A stretch of 64,000 bases of DNA. Source: CAWAMD01 sp963783045. Its GTDB lineage: Bacteria > Actinomycetota > Nitriliruptoria > Nitriliruptorales > Nitriliruptoraceae. Below the pieces are notes generated by a model, which was not told where the DNA came from, did no database searches, and was given only the letters and a program-made list of their open reading frames with translations. Location of the stretch: the NCBI GenBank assembly GCA_963783045.1, contig CAWAMD010000001.1:124001-188000 (forward strand). Reading direction: 5' to 3'. Made by a program: the position numbers and the translations under genes. Position 1 is the stretch's first letter. Every line of letters begins with the position of its first letter. Of the stretch, positions 25,871-34,739 are shown piece by piece.

Positions 25871-28081
25871 GTGAAGATCAGCAGCATCGGCGGCGGCCCC
25901 GGCGGGCTCTACGCCGCGATCCTGCTCAAGCGCGCGCATCCCGACGCCACCATCACCGTCTACGAGCGCAACGCCCCCGACGACACGTTCGGCTTCGGGG
26001 TCGTGTTCTCGGCCGCCACCCTCGCCGAGCTCGAGGACGCCGACGCCCCGAGCTACGACGCGATGATGGGCGCCATGGCCCGCTGGGATCCCGTGGAGGT
26101 GCGCTACCGCGGCGAGCGGGTCCGGGCCCACGGCAACCGGTTCGCCGCCATCTCCCGCCACCGCCTGCTTGGCCTGCTGCAGGAGCGCGCCCGCGAGCTC
26201 GGCGTCGACCTGCGCTTCACCACCGAGGTGGACGACCCGGAAGCCGTCCGGGACGCGGACCTCGTGCTCGGCGCCGACGGGCTGAACAGCCTCGTGCGCG
26301 CCCGCTACGCCGATCACTTCGGTCCGAGCCTGACCGTCGAGGGATCGAAGTTCATCTGGCTCGGGACGACCAAGCGGTTCAACGTCTTCACCTTCATCTT
26401 CCTCGACACGGAGTGGGGGCCGTTCCAGGCCCACATCTACCCGTTCAGCGATGACACGAGCACCTTCATCGTCGAGTGTGCGCCCGAGATCTGGCGCCGG
26501 GCCGGCCTCGACGCCGTCGACGCCGCCGACCTGCCGCCGGGGGTCAGCGACGACGCCTCGATCAAGCTCCTCGGCGAGCTGTTCGCCGACCACCTCGACG
26601 GGCACGAGCTCATCCCGAACAACTCGAAGTGGCTGGACTGGACCACCGTCCACAACCGCAGCTGGCGCCACGACAACGTCGTCCTGCTCGGCGACGCCGC
26701 CCACACCGCCCACTTCTCGATCGGGTCCGGGACCAAGCTCGCGATGGAGGACGCGATCGCGCTCGCCCGGGCGATCGAGCGTGCCGACGACCTCGACGAG
26801 GCGCTCATGCGCTACGAGAGCGCACGCCGCCCCGCCGTCGAGCGTGTGCAGCAGGCCGCCGCCGAGAGCCTGGACTGGTTCGCCCGCTACCGCCGCTACT
26901 GGGGCTTCCCGGCGCCCCAGTTCGCCTACAGCCTGCTGACCCGCAGCGGTCGCGTCGACCACGACAACATGCGCCGTCGCGACCCGGCGCTCGTGGCCGC
27001 CGTCGACCGCTGGTTCGCGGAGGAGGCGGTGGGCGGCGACCACACTCGCCCCCGGCTGCTGCCGCCGACCCCGGCCCGGACCCCGCTGGCCATGCCGGGC
27101 GGTCGGGTCGCGAACCGGCTCGTGCTCACCCCGGCCGACGACCAGGCCGCCACCGACGGGCTGCCCTCCGCCACGACCGCCCACGCGGTCGACGACCTCG
27201 CCCATGCCGGCGCCGGACTCGTCCTGCTCGAACGCGTCGCCATCGCGCCCGAGGCTCGTGCCACGACCGGCGACCTCGGGGTCTACCGCGACGAGCACGA
27301 CGCGTTCTGGCGCGACGTGATCGCCCGGGCCCGCGCCCGGGGGAGCGACACCTGGTTCGGCTGCCAGCTCTCCCACGCGGGCCCGCGCGGCGCCACCCGT
27401 CCCCGTGGCGACGGCCTCGACCTGCCGCTGCGCCAGGGCGGCTGGCCGCTGCTCGCCGCGAGCCCGCTGCCCTACACCTCCCGGTCTGCGGTCCCCGCCC
27501 CCCTCGACCGCCCGGGGATGGACACGGTCCTCGCGCTGTTCGTCGCAGCCGTGGACCGTGTCCGTGCCGCCGGCTTCGATCACTGTGAGCTGCGGATGAG
27601 CCATGGCGAGCTGCTCGCCACCTTCCTCTCCCCGCTGACGAACCGGCGCGACGACGAGTACGGCGGTGACGTGGCGGCGCGGCTGCGGTTCCCGCTCGAG
27701 GTGCTCGACGCGGTCCGGGCCGCCTGGCCCACCGACCGGCCGCTGTCGGTCAGCCTCACCGTCGACGACCTGCAGCCCGGCGGGCTGTCCGCCGCCGAGG
27801 CGGTCGAGATCGCGCGGGCCTGCGTGCAGCACGGCGCCGATCTGGTCCACGCCACCGCCGGCGGCACGACGCCGGCGGCGAGCCCCGACTACGGACGGGC
27901 CTACGGCGCCCGGTACAGCGACCTCGTGCGCAACGGCGCCGCCGTCCCGACGATCGCGGCCGGCGGGATCCACAGCGTCGGGGAGGCCGACCATCTGGTC
28001 GCGGCCGGGGTCGCCGACCTCTGCGTGGTCGGGCCGCTCGCCGGGGAGCCGGGCTGGCTGGCTCGGCTGCGAACGCCCTGA
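25871..28081 (+). CDS. bifunctional flavin monooxygenase / old yellow enzyme (2-aminobenzoyl-CoA monooxygenase/reductase or salicylyl-CoA 5-hydroxylase type)
   Basis: A 736-residue fusion. Residues 1-370 are an aromatic-ring FAD monooxygenase: the dinucleotide motif SIGGGPGGLYAAI at the start, GADGLNSLVR near residue 137 and the FAD-contacting LLGDAAHTAHFSIGSG near residue 275. Residues about 395-736 are an old yellow enzyme domain (QLSHAGPRG, FLSPLTNRRDDEYGG, AAGGIHSVGEAD). This architecture is that of 2-aminobenzoyl-CoA monooxygenase/reductase, which hydroxylates and reduces anthraniloyl-CoA, and of salicylyl-CoA 5-hydroxylases. The neighbouring tryptophan-to-anthranilate genes favour the former. 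The start is the GTG at 25871. Confidence 0.9.
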   Translation: MKISSIGGGPGGLYAAILLKRAHPDATITVYERNAPDDTFGFGVVFSAATLAELEDADAPSYDAMMGAMARWDPVEVRYRGERVRAHGNRFAAISRHRLLGLLQERARELGVDLRFTTEVDDPEAVRDADLVLGADGLNSLVRARYADHFGPSLTVEGSKFIWLGTTKRFNVFTFIFLDTEWGPFQAHIYPFSDDTSTFIVECAPEIWRRAGLDAVDAADLPPGVSDDASIKLLGELFADHLDGHELIPNNSKWLDWTTVHNRSWRHDNVVLLGDAAHTAHFSIGSGTKLAMEDAIALARAIERADDLDEALMRYESARRPAVERVQQAAAESLDWFARYRRYWGFPAPQFAYSLLTRSGRVDHDNMRRRDPALVAAVDRWFAEEAVGGDHTRPRLLPPTPARTPLAMPGGRVANRLVLTPADDQAATDGLPSATTAHAVDDLAHAGAGLVLLERVAIAPEARATTGDLGVYRDEHDAFWRDVIARARARGSDTWFGCQLSHAGPRGATRPRGDGLDLPLRQGGWPLLAASPLPYTSRSAVPAPLDRPGMDTVLALFVAAVDRVRAAGFDHCELRMSHGELLATFLSPLTNRRDDEYGGDVAARLRFPLEVLDAVRAAWPTDRPLSVSLTVDDLQPGGLSAAEAVEIARACVQHGADLVHATAGGTTPAASPDYGRAYGARYSDLVRNGAAVPTIAAGGIHSVGEADHLVAAGVADLCVVGPLAGEPGWLARLRTP

Positions 28082-28142
28082 CCCGCCCGGCGGGGCGACC
28101 CACCCCGCCCGGCCGTAGAGAGCCTCCCACAAGGAGCACGCC

Positions 28143-28985
28143 ATGGACATCGGCATCGGACTGCCCTCGGCGGTGCCGGGCGCCACGCCCGACCTGCTCG
28201 TGGACTGGGCGCGCCGCGCCGACGCCGGGCCGTTCGCCAGCCTCGGCTGCGTCGACCGGACCGTCTACGACGCCTACGACCCGCTCGTGTCGCTGTCGGC
28301 CGCGGCGGCGGTCACCTCCCGGATCGGGCTCGTCACCTCGATCCTGATCGCGCCGCTGCGGGAGGTGGCGACCCTCGCGAAGCAGGTCGCGTCCCTCGAC
28401 GCCCTGTCGGGTGGTCGGCTCACCCTCGGCGTCGCCATCGGTGCCCGCGGCGACGACTACGAGGTCAACGAGTTCGGCAAGGGCGACCGCGGGCGACGGC
28501 TGTCGGGCCAGCTCGAGCGGCTCCGCGAGCTCTGGGAGGGCAAGGACATCAGCCCGACCGCGGCCGCCCGTGAGCGGCCGCGGCTGCTCGTCGGCGGTGG
28601 CAGCGGCCCGGCCTACGCCCGGGCCGCCCGCGCGGCCGACGGCTGGATCCACGGCGGCGGGCCGCCCCGCGCCTTCGCCCGTGCCGCCGGCGAGGCACGC
28701 GACGCGTGGTCCGACGCCGGCCGGCCCGGCCGACCGCAGCTGTGGGCCATGGCCTACTACGCGCTCGGCGGCGCCGCGGAGGCCGGACGGGACTACCTGC
28801 TCGACTACTACGCGTTCACCGGCCCGTTCGCGAGCCGGATCGCCGACGGGCTGCTCACCACCCCCTCGGAGGTCCGCGAGCACGTCCAGGGCATGAGCGA
28901 CGCCGGCTGCGACCACCTCGTGGTGTTCCCGACGGTCGCGGACCCGGCCCAGCTCGACCTGCTCGCCGACGTGGTGAGCAGCTGA
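28143..28985 (+). CDS. LLM-class F420/FMN-dependent oxidoreductase
   Basis: A 280-residue luciferase-like monooxygenase family protein: MDIGIGLPSAVPG at the start, VTSRIGLVTSILIAPLRE near residue 60 and ALSGGRLTLGVAIGARGDDYE near residue 85. AAGGAG lies before the ATG. It is 61 bases downstream of the monooxygenase/reductase gene and likely in the same transcript. The family includes flavin monooxygenases and F420-dependent reductases; its step in the ring-degradation pathway is unclear. Confidence 0.85.
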   Translation: MDIGIGLPSAVPGATPDLLVDWARRADAGPFASLGCVDRTVYDAYDPLVSLSAAAAVTSRIGLVTSILIAPLREVATLAKQVASLDALSGGRLTLGVAIGARGDDYEVNEFGKGDRGRRLSGQLERLRELWEGKDISPTAAARERPRLLVGGGSGPAYARAARAADGWIHGGGPPRAFARAAGEARDAWSDAGRPGRPQLWAMAYYALGGAAEAGRDYLLDYYAFTGPFASRIADGLLTTPSEVREHVQGMSDAGCDHLVVFPTVADPAQLDLLADVVSS

Positions 28986-29005
28986 GCGTTCGGCGCTGTC
29001 GTCGG

Positions 29006-29158
29006 CAGGAACCGCCGCATTCGGCGGTTCGTGGAGGTTCCGGGGGCGCCGGGTGGTTGTCCTTCGGCAGGAACCGTCGCATCCGGCGGTTCGTGTGAGG
29101 TTCGAGGAGGCACGCCCTGGCCGCCACCGCCAGGAACCGCCGCATCCGGCGGTTCGTG
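29006..29158. repeat. three evenly spaced 28-base palindromic repeats
   Basis: Near-identical 28-base copies at 29006-29033, 29068-29095 and 29131-29158 start with CAGGAACCG and end in CGGCGGTTCGTG; each folds on itself. The pitch is 62-63 bases and the spacers of 34-35 bases share a GAGGTTC start, so they are not independent. Diverged relatives are at 17712-17815. This is an array of REP-like hairpins between convergent genes, perhaps acting as a terminator. Confidence 0.8.
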
Positions 29159-29164
29159 TGAGGC

Positions 29165-30748
29165 CTACCCCCGCCCGCGGGACGGCGGCAGCGTGCGCAC
29201 CTCGCTGGCGCCGATCGCCTCGGCGGCAGCGGCCACGACGTCCGGCGGTACCGAGGAGTCGACCGCCATCGCCATGAGCGCGTCGCCACCGGCCTGCCGG
29301 CGGGAGACCTGCATGCTCGCGATGTTCACGCCCGCCGTGCCGAACATCTGCCCGATCCGGCCGATCACCCCCGGCCGGTCGACGTAGCGGAAGAACACCA
29401 TGTGCTCCGCCGGCTCAACGTCGAGGTCGTAGCCCCAGACCTCGGTCAGCCGCTCACGGTTGCCCGGGTCGGTGAGCGTGCCCGCCACGCTGATCTCGCC
29501 GGCGTGCACGCGGATCACCGGCCCCCGGTCCCGCGACGGGCTCACGAGGGTCGAGACCCGGATGCCCCGCGCCTCGCCGACCTCGGTCGCGTTGACGTAG
29601 CTGACGGGCCGGTCGACCACGTCGTCCAGCAGGCCGACGAGGACGGCCAGCGCGAGCGGTTCCGTCTGGCGCGGCTCCTGTGCCACCGCACCCACGAGCT
29701 CGACGGTCACCTCCCCGGGGCCGGAGGCCCGCAGCGCGTTGCACAGCCGCCCGAGACGACGCGCGAGCCCGAGGAAGGGTGCGAGATGGGCGGGCAGTGC
29801 GACGGCCACCGGGATGTTGACCGCGCCCGCGACCAGCTCGCCCGCCAGCGCGTCGATGACCGCCTCGGCCACCATGCGCGACGCCCGGTCCTGGGCCTCG
29901 CCCGTGGAGGCGCCGAGGTGCGGGGTCAGCACGATGGTGTCCAGGCCGAACAGCGGCGAGTCGCCGGGCGGCTCGGAGGCGTACACGTCGAGGGCCGCCC
30001 CGGCGATCCAACCCTCCCGCAGCGCCTGGGCCAGCGCCGCTTCGTCGACGAGCCCGCCGCGTGCCGCGTTCACGACGAGCGCGGTCGGCTTCATGACGCG
30101 CAGGCGCTCTGCGTCGATGATGCCCTCGGTCTCCTCCGTGCGTGGCAGGTGCACCGTGATCACGTCCGCCCGGCGGCACAGATCGTCGAGGTCGTCGACG
30201 AGGGAGACGCCGAGCCGGCTCGCGTGGTCGGGGGAGACATAGGGGTCGTAGGCCGTCACCTCCATCCCGAACGCCCGGCAGCGCTCCGCGACCAGGTGCC
30301 CGACGCGCCCGAGCCCGACGATGCCGAGCATCTTGTCGGCCAGCTCGGTGCCCGCGAACCGGGACCGCTCCCAGCGGCCGGCCCGGACGCTCGCGTCGGC
30401 GCGCGGGATCTGGCGGGCGGCGGCGAGCATGAGCGCGATCGCGTGCTCGGCCGCGCTGACGATGTTGGACTGCGGCACGTTGCAGACGAGGATCCCGCGC
30501 CCGGTCGCCGCCTCCACGTCGATGTTGTCGATCCCGACCCCGGCGCGGCCGATGACCGTCAGGCGGTCGGCGGCAGCGATCACCGCGGCGTCGACGGTCG
30601 TGCGGGAGCGCACCACGATCGCCTCGTACTCCCCGATGGCCGCGATCAGCTCGTCATGGGGCAGGCCCGTGCGGACGTCCACCGCATGGTGCTCGCGCAG
30701 CAGGTCGACCCCGACCGGGGCGAGCTCGTCGGCGATCAGGACGCGCAC
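29165..30748 (-). CDS. serA: D-3-phosphoglycerate dehydrogenase
   Basis: A 527-residue full-length actinobacterial-type SerA. The nucleotide-binding GIVGLGRVGHLVAE lies near residue 146, the catalytic Arg is in NAARGGLVDE, and the His is in LTPHLGASTGEAQ. An intervening (ASB) domain follows, and the C-terminal ACT domain begins at FRYVDRPGVIGRIGQMF. The enzyme makes 3-phosphohydroxypyruvate, the first step of serine synthesis, and the ACT domain normally binds serine. GTG 30748 has AAGGAG upstream. Divergent from the aryl-CoA ligase across a shared operator, it may be controlled with the tryptophan genes. Confidence 0.93.
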   Translation of the reverse strand: MRVLIADELAPVGVDLLREHHAVDVRTGLPHDELIAAIGEYEAIVVRSRTTVDAAVIAAADRLTVIGRAGVGIDNIDVEAATGRGILVCNVPQSNIVSAAEHAIALMLAAARQIPRADASVRAGRWERSRFAGTELADKMLGIVGLGRVGHLVAERCRAFGMEVTAYDPYVSPDHASRLGVSLVDDLDDLCRRADVITVHLPRTEETEGIIDAERLRVMKPTALVVNAARGGLVDEAALAQALREGWIAGAALDVYASEPPGDSPLFGLDTIVLTPHLGASTGEAQDRASRMVAEAVIDALAGELVAGAVNIPVAVALPAHLAPFLGLARRLGRLCNALRASGPGEVTVELVGAVAQEPRQTEPLALAVLVGLLDDVVDRPVSYVNATEVGEARGIRVSTLVSPSRDRGPVIRVHAGEISVAGTLTDPGNRERLTEVWGYDLDVEPAEHMVFFRYVDRPGVIGRIGQMFGTAGVNIASMQVSRRQAGGDALMAMAVDSSVPPDVVAAAAEAIGASEVRTLPPSRGRG

Positions 30749-30793
30749 GGCTGCTCCTTCGTCGTGGCCGACAGCACACTATGCCACGAAGTC

Positions 30794-30822
30794 TTGACGG
30801 TCGTCACGAAAGCGTGTAGACC
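30794..30822. promoter_or_regulatory. divergent promoter/operator of serA and the aryl-CoA ligase operon
   Basis: The perfect palindrome TGACGGTCGTCA is at 30795-30806; TTGACG (30794-30799), 17 bases and TAGACC (30817-30822) give a plus-strand promoter for the ligase. A near-identical site with the same spacing (palindrome, GAAA, GTGTAG) is at 35954-35982. Confidence 0.55.
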
Positions 30823-30868
30823 GATCCCCCGAGTCGCGCACGTGCCGGGGCGGGGAGGAGGCGCACGG

Positions 30869-32452
30869 ATGAGCTTCGACCCACCCGACCGGTTCAACAT
30901 CGCCGACTACTTCCTCACCGACCGCCTGGCCGAAGGGCACGGCGACCGGGTGGCGCTCCGCCTGGCCGGGGGAACACGCACGTACGCGGACGTCGAGCGG
31001 CGGGCCGCACGGTTCGCGGCCGCGCTGCACGGCCTCGACGTGCGCCCCGAGGAGCGCGTGATCCTGGCCATGCCCGACGGCGAGGACTACGTCGGGGCGC
31101 TGTTCGGGATCCTCAAGATCGGCGCCGTCGTCGTCATGGTGAACCCGGCGATGGGGCGCGAGAACCTGGCCGCCATCCTGGGCTACGCCCGGGCACGCGC
31201 CGCCGTGGTGCACGCCGAGCGGGCGGACCACGTCGCCGGCGCGGCTGCCGACGCGGGGGCGACCCTCGACCTGGTCACCGTCGGCGGCGCCGTGCCCGGC
31301 CACCACCACCTCGACGACCTCGACGACGCCGTCGAGTTCCCGGCGGTCGCCACCCACCCCGACGACCCGGCGATCTGGCTGTTCTCCGGCGGGACCACCG
31401 GCGCGCCGAAGGCCGTGGTGCAGACGCACCGCTCCTACGCGAACACGACCGAGTGCTACGGCAAAGCAGCCATCGGCTACCGGGAGAGCGACATCACGAT
31501 CGCCGTCCCGAAGCTGTACTTCGGGTACGCGACCGGGTCGAACCTCTTCTTCCCGTTCTCGGTCGGCGGGTCCTCGATCCTGTTCGCCGACCACCCGACG
31601 CCCGCGATCCTGTTCGACCAGATCGCCCGGCACCACCCGACGATCATGATCAACGTCCCCTCGATGATCGGGGCGATGCTCGACCACCCCGGCGCGTCGG
31701 ACCGCGACCTGTCGAGTCTGCGGCTCGTCACCTCGGCCGGCGAGGCGCTGCCCCCGGCCCTGCACGACCGGTGGCAGGACACCTACGGGGTCCCGCTGCT
31801 CGACGGGCTCGGCACGGCGGAGATGTGGCACGTCTTCCTCACCAACCTCCCGGGCGACGTGCGGCCCGGCACGCTCGGCCGGGCCGTGCCCGGGTTCCGG
31901 GTCGAGGTCCGCGACGACGACGGCACCCGGCTGCCGGACGGCGAGGTCGGGCAGCTGTGGGTGGCCGGCGACTCGCGCGCCATCGGCTACTGGCGCAACA
32001 TGGCGAAGACGAAGGAGGTCTTCCGCGGCGAGTGGGTCGTCACCGGCGACCTCGTGCGGATGGACGCCGACGGGTACGTGACCTACGTCGGCCGCGGCGA
32101 CGACGCCATCAAGGTCAAGGGCAAGTGGCTGATGCCCGCCGAGGTGGAGTCGTGCCTGCTCGAGCACGAGCAGGTGGTCGATGCGGTCGTCATCGGTGCG
32201 CCTGACGCCGACGGCCTGCTCAAGCCGGTCGCGTTCGTCACCGTGAAGGAGCCGACCGACCGCATCGCCGACGAGCTGAAGCAGTTCGCGCTCGACCGGC
32301 TCGACGCGTACAAGCATCCCCGGGTCATCCACGTCGTCGAGGACTTCCCGCGCACCCACCTCGGCAAGGTGAACCGGCGAGCGCTGCGGGCCCGGGCCGA
32401 GGTCGGTCTCGCGGGAGCGGGCCGGGGCGAGGACCCCAAGGAGGACACGTGA
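30869..32452 (+). CDS. benzoate/2-aminobenzoate-CoA ligase
   Basis: A 527-residue ANL-family ligase of the benzoate-CoA ligase type: NIADYFLTDRLAEGHGDRVAL at the start, the P-loop LFSGGTTGAPKAV near residue 171, GTAEMWHVFL near residue 312 and the C-terminal lysine THLGKVNRRAL near residue 507. Its operon partners tryptophan dioxygenase and kynureninase produce anthranilate, so 2-aminobenzoate is the best substrate guess. ATG 30869 follows GGGGAGGAGG; the much longer open frame upstream is antisense to serA. It overlaps the next gene by four bases. Confidence 0.9.
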   Translation: MSFDPPDRFNIADYFLTDRLAEGHGDRVALRLAGGTRTYADVERRAARFAAALHGLDVRPEERVILAMPDGEDYVGALFGILKIGAVVVMVNPAMGRENLAAILGYARARAAVVHAERADHVAGAAADAGATLDLVTVGGAVPGHHHLDDLDDAVEFPAVATHPDDPAIWLFSGGTTGAPKAVVQTHRSYANTTECYGKAAIGYRESDITIAVPKLYFGYATGSNLFFPFSVGGSSILFADHPTPAILFDQIARHHPTIMINVPSMIGAMLDHPGASDRDLSSLRLVTSAGEALPPALHDRWQDTYGVPLLDGLGTAEMWHVFLTNLPGDVRPGTLGRAVPGFRVEVRDDDGTRLPDGEVGQLWVAGDSRAIGYWRNMAKTKEVFRGEWVVTGDLVRMDADGYVTYVGRGDDAIKVKGKWLMPAEVESCLLEHEQVVDAVVIGAPDADGLLKPVAFVTVKEPTDRIADELKQFALDRLDAYKHPRVIHVVEDFPRTHLGKVNRRALRARAEVGLAGAGRGEDPKEDT

Positions 32453-33537
32453 CGGGCGACGGCATCTACTACTGGGACTACCTCCAGCTCGACCGGCTGC
32501 TCGGCGCCCAGCAGCTCGAGTCCGCGAAGGCCGGCGACGAGGCCCACGACGAGATGCTGTTCATCATCGTCCACCAGGCCTACGAGCTCTGGTTCAAGCA
32601 GATCCTGTGGGAGCTCGACGCCGTCAACGCCACCATGGGCCAGGACAGCGTCGACGAGAAGCAGATGGGCACCGTCGTCGCCCGCCTCGAGCGGATCACC
32701 GAGATCCAGCGGCTGCTGATCACCCAGCTCGAGGTGCTCGAGACGATGACGCCCCTCGACTTCCTCGACTTCCGCGACTACCTCGTGCCCGCCTCGGGGT
32801 TCCAGTCGGTGCAGTTCCGGCTCATCGAGAACATGCTCGGGTTGCCCGCCGACCAGCGGCTCAAGATCCGCGGCAACGTCTACACGGCCGTGCTCGACGC
32901 CGCCCACGTCCGGCGCCTCGAGGCCTCGGAAGCCGAGCCGTCGCTCCTCGATCACGTCGAGCGCTGGCTCGAGCGGACCCCCTTCCTCCATGCCGGCGAG
33001 TTCGAGTTCTGGGCCGCCTACCGCGACGCGGTCGACCGGATGATCGAGCGCGACCGGGCCACGATCGCCGCGAACCCGACCCTCGACGAGGCGTCGCGCG
33101 CCGAGCAGCTCGCCGCCTTCGAGAGCACCGCGCAGACGTTCGAGTCGCTCTTCGACGCCGACCGGTACGCCGAGCTCGCGGCGAAGGGTGACCGGCGCAT
33201 CTCGCGGGAGGCGTTCCTCGCGGCGCTCTTCATCAGCCTCTACCGCGACGAGCCGGCCGTCGCCATGCCCTTCCGGCTCATCACCGCGCTCGTCGACATC
33301 GACGAGGGCTTCACCGCCTGGCGGCAGCGTCACGCGCTCATGGTCCACCGCATGATCGGCGGCAAGATCGGCACCGGCGGCACGAGCGGCCACCGGTACC
33401 TGCAGGCCGCCGCCGACCGCCACAAGGTCTTCAGCGATCTCTTCGAGCTGTCGACCTTCGCCATCCCGCGCTCCGAGCTCCCGGAGCTGCCGCCCCACGT
33501 GCGCGAGCAGATGCAGTTCCGGTTCGGTGCCGCCTGA
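32449..33537 (+). CDS. kynA: tryptophan 2,3-dioxygenase
   Basis: A 362-residue heme enzyme that opens the indole ring of L-tryptophan to N-formylkynurenine. It begins IYYWDYLQLDRLLGAQ; the conserved HQAYELWFKQILWEL is near residue 43; FRDYLVPASGFQSVQFR is near residue 108; and the C-terminal HRMIGGKIGTGGTSGHRYL near residue 299 provides the heme His and substrate loop. The GTG start overlaps the ligase stop (GTGA). It is complete and of normal length for bacterial TDOs with an added helical insertion. It forms a coupled operon with the ligase and kynureninase. Confidence 0.95.
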   Translation: MTGDGIYYWDYLQLDRLLGAQQLESAKAGDEAHDEMLFIIVHQAYELWFKQILWELDAVNATMGQDSVDEKQMGTVVARLERITEIQRLLITQLEVLETMTPLDFLDFRDYLVPASGFQSVQFRLIENMLGLPADQRLKIRGNVYTAVLDAAHVRRLEASEAEPSLLDHVERWLERTPFLHAGEFEFWAAYRDAVDRMIERDRATIAANPTLDEASRAEQLAAFESTAQTFESLFDADRYAELAAKGDRRISREAFLAALFISLYRDEPAVAMPFRLITALVDIDEGFTAWRQRHALMVHRMIGGKIGTGGTSGHRYLQAAADRHKVFSDLFELSTFAIPRSELPELPPHVREQMQFRFGAA

Positions 33538-34739
33538 TGCTCGCCGACGGCTTCTCCCGGTTCCTCGACAGCGACCCCGACCGGCTGCACGCCGCAGCAC
33601 ACAGCCACCATCCCTGGCCGGACGTGACCTTCGCGGCGCAGCAGCAGGCCTGGCTCGACGCGGCACGCCGCCACGACGGCAAGTGGGATCACGTCATGGG
33701 GGAGGTGCTGCCCGAGGCGCAGCGGCACATCGCCGGCCGTCTCGGGCTGTCGGACCCGACGACGATCGCGGTCGCCCCGAACACGCACGAGCTCGTCGTG
33801 CGGCTGTTCTCGGCGCTGCCGACGCCGGCGCGGGTGCTGACGACCGACGCCGAGTTCCACTCGTTCGAGCGCCAGCTGCGCCGCTACGCGGAGGACGGGC
33901 TCGTGACCGTCGAGCGGGTGCCGGCACAGCCCTTCGAAACGTTCCCGGAGCGTCTCGCATCGGCCGCGGCCCACGGCGGTCACGACCTCGTGTTCGTCAG
34001 CCAGGTGCACTTCGACTCGGGCTACGTGCTGGCCGATCTGTCGGGGATCGCGCGTGCCGTCCCCGACCCCGAGACGTTCGTCGTGATCGACGGCTACCAC
34101 GGGTTCATGGCTCTGCCGACCGACCTCTCGGCGGTCGAGGACCGGGCCTTCTACCTCGCCGGCGGCTACAAGTACGCGATGGCTGGCGAGGGCGCCGTGT
34201 TCATGCACTGCCCGCCGGGCTACGCCCCGCGCCCGGCCGACACCGGCTGGTACGCCGGGTTCTCGTCGCTGGCCGACGGCGGTGACCGGGTGACCTACGC
34301 CGCCGACGGGTCGCGGTTCCTCGGGGCGACCTTCGACCCGACCGGCTGGTACCGGTTCAACGCGGTCCAGCGCTGGCTCGACGACGGAGGGGTCGACGTG
34401 CCGATGATCCACCGTCACGTCGGCCGTCTGCAGAGCCTCCTGCTGGACCGGCTCACCGAGGCGCACCTCGACGTGCTGCCCGTCGAGTCGCTCGTCCCGG
34501 GCCGCGACGCGGTGAGCGACCGGGGGCACTTCCTCACGTTCGCGTCGCCCCGGGCGGCCGCGATCGACGACGCGCTGGCGGTCCGTCACGTGGTCGTCGA
34601 CCACCGGGGCGACCGGCTGCGGATCGGGCTCGGGGTCTACCACGAGGAGGCCGACATCGACCGGCTCGTGGACCGGCTCAGCGGAACCGGTCCATGGCCG
34701 CCGCCGTCGCCTGCCATGCGCGCGACGCCGGGTCGATGA
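33537..34739 (+). CDS. kynU: kynureninase-like PLP enzyme (aminotransferase class V fold)
   Basis: A 400-residue fold-type I PLP enzyme starting MLADGFSRFLDSDPDR at the TGATG junction with the dioxygenase. The PLP lysine lies in LAGGYKYAMAGEGAVFMHCP near residue 213 and the phosphate-binding Asp in VIDGYHGFM. It is somewhat divergent from classical kynureninases, but its coupling to tryptophan dioxygenase and the aminobenzoate ligase makes kynurenine cleavage to anthranilate and alanine the likely job. The last 20 residues extend past the usual end and overlap the converging formamidase-like gene by 62 bases. Confidence 0.82.
   Translation: MLADGFSRFLDSDPDRLHAAAHSHHPWPDVTFAAQQQAWLDAARRHDGKWDHVMGEVLPEAQRHIAGRLGLSDPTTIAVAPNTHELVVRLFSALPTPARVLTTDAEFHSFERQLRRYAEDGLVTVERVPAQPFETFPERLASAAAHGGHDLVFVSQVHFDSGYVLADLSGIARAVPDPETFVVIDGYHGFMALPTDLSAVEDRAFYLAGGYKYAMAGEGAVFMHCPPGYAPRPADTGWYAGFSSLADGGDRVTYAADGSRFLGATFDPTGWYRFNAVQRWLDDGGVDVPMIHRHVGRLQSLLLDRLTEAHLDVLPVESLVPGRDAVSDRGHFLTFASPRAAAIDDALAVRHVVVDHRGDRLRIGLGVYHEEADIDRLVDRLSGTGPWPPPSPAMRATPGR

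Noticed and set aside
25817..28186. 789-codon frame antisense to the monooxygenase gene
   Set aside because: It is a shadow of high-G+C codon use, with no domain and covering a clear gene on the other strand.
29006..29158. CRISPR array of three repeats
   Set aside because: The repeats are strongly self-complementary and vary, the spacers share sequence, there is no cas gene, and related single copies exist at 17.7 kb.
29402..30868. 489-codon upstream extension of the aryl-CoA ligase
   Set aside because: It is antisense to serA and lacks any family resemblance; the ligase start at 30869 has a ribosome site.
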